The notes beneath the pieces are model-generated. The model was not told the origin of the DNA and made no database searches. It worked only from the letters and a program-made list of their open reading frames with translations. Shown here piece by piece: positions 59,106 through 64,000 of a stretch of 64,000 nt of DNA. Within the stretch, counting starts at the first letter, position 1, and each line of letters begins with the position of its first letter. Source of the stretch: Proteles cristata cristata (lineage: Eukaryota > Chordata > Mammalia > Carnivora > Hyaenidae); the NCBI GenBank assembly GCA_017311185.1, contig JAESUZ010001071.1, positions 1,116,001-1,180,000 of the forward strand, given 5' to 3'. The translations under genes and the position numbers were made by a program.

Positions 59106-61589
59106 AACCACAGCCTTGACCCTCCTAAAAATAATAAGCAGGTGTTCTACAAACAAGCACTTGAGCAATTATGTGATGTGTGTCTACTAACCAGCACATT
59201 TTAATGTTCTCATACAAAGGTATGAGTACTGACAAATGATTCATATCTTTAAAATAACATTTTAATTAACAGTTAATTTCCCCAAAACATGCATTGTGTT
59301 CCTTCAGGAGGAAGAACATGACTGACATTCAAATGCTGATTTTTACTGTTTCTTCATGTAAAATGGAACAAAAATATGCATTAAACAGATAAAATCATAA
59401 ATGAAAAATATTATTCCCCAGTTAAACTGAGTTTCTTTGAATAACAACTGTTTGATGTTCTTGACTAGATAATAACTGAGTAATAATTATTCACTTGGAT
59501 GCAAAAGAGGTTTAATTCAAATAATTCAATTCAAATTTCACTAATATATCCTATTGAAAATAAAAATATGTTGTTCAGCGCATTCATTTTGGGTTCCTCA
59601 GTTTGATTCCATTTTTAATCTAAAAACCATTTCTTCCTGAAGAACTGAACTTGACTGGTTATAGGGAGGGCTGGATTTCCTGACCCATAGGCCTCTATTG
59701 GACTCTAAAGGTGACAGAGCTCAAGACAAGAAAGAGCTTAGTTTCTTGCCTCTTGAAACATTTCATCATAACCATAAAGAAAGGTTACCTTTTATTATAC
59801 TTTTAAAAATAACCTCCCCATCCATATTTTTATGAAAACACAAAGGGAAGATATTTAAATTCATCTTTGATTAGACATTTTTTCTAGGATGACAAGTCAT
59901 TAACTAGAGGCAAAAAATGTTCAGTCTGACATTTCTTGTAGTTATGGATTGATTTTGTACTGTGCTAAGCAAATCAGGTCTGCATTTGGCAGTTAGGCAA
60001 TCATTAAGAGAGCTGTGGGTCATGACAAAGAGCTTTCTTATTACCACTTTTTCAAACTCCAGAAATATGCCACTGCATTTACAAAATCCTCAGCCTACAA
60101 AATCCTTAGCACTCCCAGACTTCTGGGGAAATCAGCCTGGTCACCCCAGATCGTTGGGGGAAAACCCAACCTTGTCTAAACAGTGAAGGGATTCAGCTGA
60201 AATGGAGAGCCAAGGCTGTATCTTAGCTGGAAACCTCTAGGCCACCTGCATGGCCTAGAGGAGGCAGTACTACACATTGCCATACTTTTTTCTGAACTTA
60301 CTTTTTTTTTTAACTTATTGTCCTGAGTCTTGATCTTCAGCTGAAGGCAGGAAACACAACTGCTTCCCAGCAATATGTACTTGCTGCTTCTCCACCTTTC
60401 AAATCCCACCTTTCACTCTTGCTATGGTGAGGTCTGCTTCAGCCATCATGCCCAAGCCCTACAATTAGGTTTGTAAGAGACCCCCTGAATACAGTTGCTT
60501 AAAAATACAGAATGAAAACTGCAATCAAAATTAATAGTCATCTAAATGTTTACTAAATAATATCATGTATTCATTTAATTGTAACTTAAGTCACCTTTAT
60601 AGTGCAATAAATTATACTTAGTGTGGAATGTGGGTGCATTTTAATATGTTTGACATGGCGTGGGATGAGGTTCACAAAAGAGTTCCTGGTCCTATGAAGA
60701 TCTAAGCTGGCCTTACTTGAAGCCCACTTACTCTTTCAGAGTGTATTTTCTCTTCCCTAAGTCTTCCTCTTCCTCCAGGACTTGGCATCCCTAACCTGCA
60801 CTTATTTTGCCACTTTTCCTCTTTGATTGAGTCCTTTATTTTTCTGTAACCAACTTAATAGTTGTAGTCTTTAAAACTTAATAGAATTCATACATGATTT
60901 TTGTTTCCAAACAAGACTCTACCTGCACTTAACACTCTATTAGTGGCCCTTCGCTCTCCAAATTCCAGGTTCTTATAGCAGCAGGACTAAATAATGACTG
61001 AAAGGTTCTTAGAATTATCCAGAGTGACTTTAGGAGTAGAGGAGTATGGTGACTTGGCCTTCATTCATCATCCACCTTTAAGGAGGCTGTTTTCTATTAG
61101 TGCTCATGACTGAGATAGCATCTCTTTCTAAAGGCACATAAACAAAGGTAACATGTTACTTAGTCAGAGGTCAGGTTACTGGCTCTGGACAACATAGAAG
61201 TGAGTGTAGGTGTGATTCCTCCTCACAATAAAGACACTGTGGCAAATGCAAGGGCAACAAGTGGAAGGCCCAGGAATGTTTTTCAATTTTATTCAGTTCT
61301 TCTGAGAACTGACAGAGAGAAATGTTCTGGGAAAGCAAATACAGCTGTGTTCGAAATCTATATGCAGAACTTGCTACCATCTTTACAATGTGTAGGATAA
61401 AGAGACCAAAATATAAGATTAAGTAATTTGGAAGGTCAGAGGTGACACCTAGACTGCATACACAAGCAGAAGTGGGGTTGGAAATGCTAAATGTGAAAGC
61501 TTCCAGGGGAAAATATCTTTATAACCCTCCCCCGAACCTAAAGGAAATGAAATTCCAAATTGAAGAAGAGGTAGAAATAAGAACTAATA

Positions 61590-61755
61590 TTACATGGCAT
61601 TTATTGAGCACTGAATATGTGTCAGGGACTGTGCCAAAGTATACTTTATGGATGAAGTAAACACATTGTAATCCCTCATGTAAACGAGGATACCAAGACT
61701 CAGAATTGCTTACCTGAGGTCATGTGGTAGAGCTGGGTTTGAACCTGGGGTGTCT
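61590..61755 (-). repeat. MIR-like SINE fragment
   Basis: Antisense MIR pattern: 'ggcatttattgagcactg', 'taccaagactcagaattgc', 'gagctgggtttgaacctggg'. Confidence 0.6.
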
Positions 61756-62780
61756 GACATCAAAGCCTGTGTGGTCAACTGTCAGGGTGCGTCCTGCTCT
61801 CTTGCTAAGACAAGAGAGAACGTTAGACCCAGAGTCTATTACAGTAAACCTTGGAAAGTGGGCGATAAGAAACTGCACCTTACACAGGTGCCTGCCTGGA
61901 GCAATTCAACCAATGGAGAGAAATTGGAGGATCAAGCTTGGTATTTCTTTAAACGCTTAAAGAACCTGGCTCCTTCTGGTCCTGGTGATGGCACATAGAA
62001 GCACATCTACACCTTAAAGAGCACAGCTGAATTATCCAGACATTGGCATAAATCCTCTGCACTTCCCCAAAGGCAAAGCCATCTTGCCTGACCTGCACTG
62101 GGACCTGGACTCCATCATGAGCCCAGTATCCCACGCATCAGTCCTGGTGACTCTCTGCCTCACACACTACTATTCTCTAGGAAGCACATGCTACCTAATT
62201 CTTTCACTCTCCAGAGCAGATGTTCACTGTCCTAGGCTTCTCCCAATACTGGCTAGATGTTTCTCCTGAATTTTGATCTCATTTTAGCAAGATTATTTGT
62301 ACCCTGTGTGATGCCTCTCACCAGCAATATATCTCTTAAAGGCTGATACTATGTCATTCATCTTTGTATGCTTCTACAAGTGCACTTTTCTCATTTTTAC
62401 TTTATATTTCACTTTGGGGCCACCATATGGTTCATTCTATTCATTTAGTAAATACTGAGTGCCTGCTGTTGGCTAGGCACTGTTTTCAACTCTGGTAAAA
62501 TAGCAGTGAACAAAACAGCCAAAGTCTGGTTTTCTATCTGTAAATTAGTGTGTTTCCAAACAGGGTCAGATTTTTATGATACATATACGGCACTGGTTTT
62601 GCATATTAAAAATTTAAATAAAGAGGTATAACTTTTTAAATGCTAAAATAATATATGAAATTATATATGAATATATTGAATATATGAAATTAATCAAAAT
62701 TATTCAAATGGCTTCCAACCTTGAGCTTGACTCTCTTCTTCTAATTTATACTATACAATAAAATTATTCAGGTATATTAA

Positions 62781-62959
<179 letters not shown>

Positions 62960-64000
62960 AACTACTTCATGCACAAAAAAGTCTGCTTCACTGATATGAA
63001 ATGTTAATGCACTATTTAATTTTTCTTTTTTGTGGCTTTAAAATGAGGTTGGTTTAAGATAATAATAGGTCATTTGGAGATCAGTCATTGTCTGTATGAA
63101 GGTTAGAGACTGTGTTGGCAGGTTCAAAATAATCAAGAAGAGAAATATCCTTAGCAAAGGGGTGACTTTGGGGATCATTGAGGAATACTAACTCTGTTGC
63201 ATTAATGCCTCAAAAAATCATCAAAATGACACATGGGGGCCTGATTTGCATTTGAAAAATGTTTGAAATTAGAATCTCATTTGTTGCAAGAATATAGTTA
63301 CCTGAAGTCTTTGTCTCAGCAAAGTCACCAAGTCCATATGCTTACATTAAATAACCACACTTGTGAATTAATTCTAAACTTTGAGTAAATCTGCCCTTTT
63401 CTAAAGAAGGATTCTTTTAAAAATCTATGAAAAATGAGATGCTGACTTTTACTTCAACTGAGAGGATGCAATTCTTCTAAAGATGTCTCAAATGTAATTA
63501 GTGTTAATAATTTCTGTGGATTTGCATGTATCTAAAAGTCAGGTACACAAACAAGTATTTAACTTTTTACATATGAAGAAGTAATTTATAAATTAGAAAG
63601 TTACTAGTTAAAACAAAAATAGTTAGTCTATTATTTAGATTATTTTTAATTATCTGGAAAATTCCTACACTCAGTTTCCCTCCTGACCCCAAGTTTTCCA
63701 ACTATTACTTCTCCCATATTTCTCAATCCTTTTTACTTAATTTCATAGTCACTTAACCCCTAGAAATGTTATATGAAAGTTTTAATTTCCTGTTAAAAAA
63801 CTACTGTAAACGATTAGATAGTAGTTTGCTCAAAAAGAGCTCCAATAATGCAAAAGGGACATGGGTTAAACAGAATAAAATTTTAAATGGCTTTAAAGCA
63901 AACACATCAAGAGTACACAGTCTCTCATGAGTAATAGACTTTTAATCTGTATTTGTTTCCATTTACATAACCTAACTTGCACATTTCAGTTGCATATGGC
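62960..64000 (+). other. ITGB6: ITGB6 3' untranslated region (to window end)
   Basis: AT-rich sequence without repeats that I recognise, directly after the stop. Its extent is not determined by the sequence. The mRNA may end near 63890 or continue past the window. Confidence 0.75.
63874..63879 (+). promoter_or_regulatory. ITGB6: Possible polyadenylation signal AATAAA
   Basis: Canonical hexamer in 'cagaataaaattttaaatgg', about 915 bp after the stop, followed by a moderately T-rich stretch. AT-rich DNA yields such hexamers by chance, so this is a candidate only. Confidence 0.35.

Overview
The window is vertebrate nuclear DNA: an AT-rich, repeat-laden stretch of a mammalian autosome carrying the 3' three-quarters of one protein-coding gene, ITGB6 (integrin beta-6), on the + strand. 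Eleven coding exons with canonical AG/GT borders and matching phases join into a continuous frame of about 590 residues, ending in the beta-6 cytoplasmic tail and a TAG stop at 62957-62959. The human protein is 788 residues long, so about the first 198 (signal peptide, PSI domain and first half of the beta-I domain) lie upstream of the window. If numbering follows the human gene, these are exons 5-15. I see no second functional gene.

The host is a carnivoran, almost certainly a feliform. At least 23 tRNA-Lys-derived SINEs of the cat-type CAN-SINE class are present (head 'GGCGCCTGGGTGGCTYAGTCGG' in type, A-rich tail), on both strands. Six form a young subfamily with an extra 4 bases in the body. 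This differs from the domestic-cat consensus as I remember it, so a felid or another feliform family (hyaenid, viverrid, herpestid, eupleurid) are all possible.

Layout: 1-3816 partial intron; 3817-8492 three exons completing most of the ligand-binding beta-I domain; 8493-29644 a 21-kb intron full of nested transposons (a twin-primed L1 in a MER5-type element, a SINE in an MLT1-type LTR, a SINE in a young L1); 29645-36716 exons for the end of the I domain, the hybrid domain and the first cysteine-rich repeats; 42285-45630 remaining I-EGF repeats and start of the beta-tail domain; 51437-51556 beta-tail domain; 57176-57342 transmembrane helix and membrane-proximal tail; 62861-62959 NPLY/NVTY distal tail; then 3' UTR to the window end.

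The encoded chain pairs with integrin alpha-V to form the epithelial RGD receptor that binds fibronectin and tenascin and activates latent TGF-beta. The most notable observation is a perfect 41-bp tandem duplication of the 3' splice site of the last coding exon. It creates two equivalent acceptors. Use of the upstream one would end the protein three residues into the last exon and remove both NxxY motifs.
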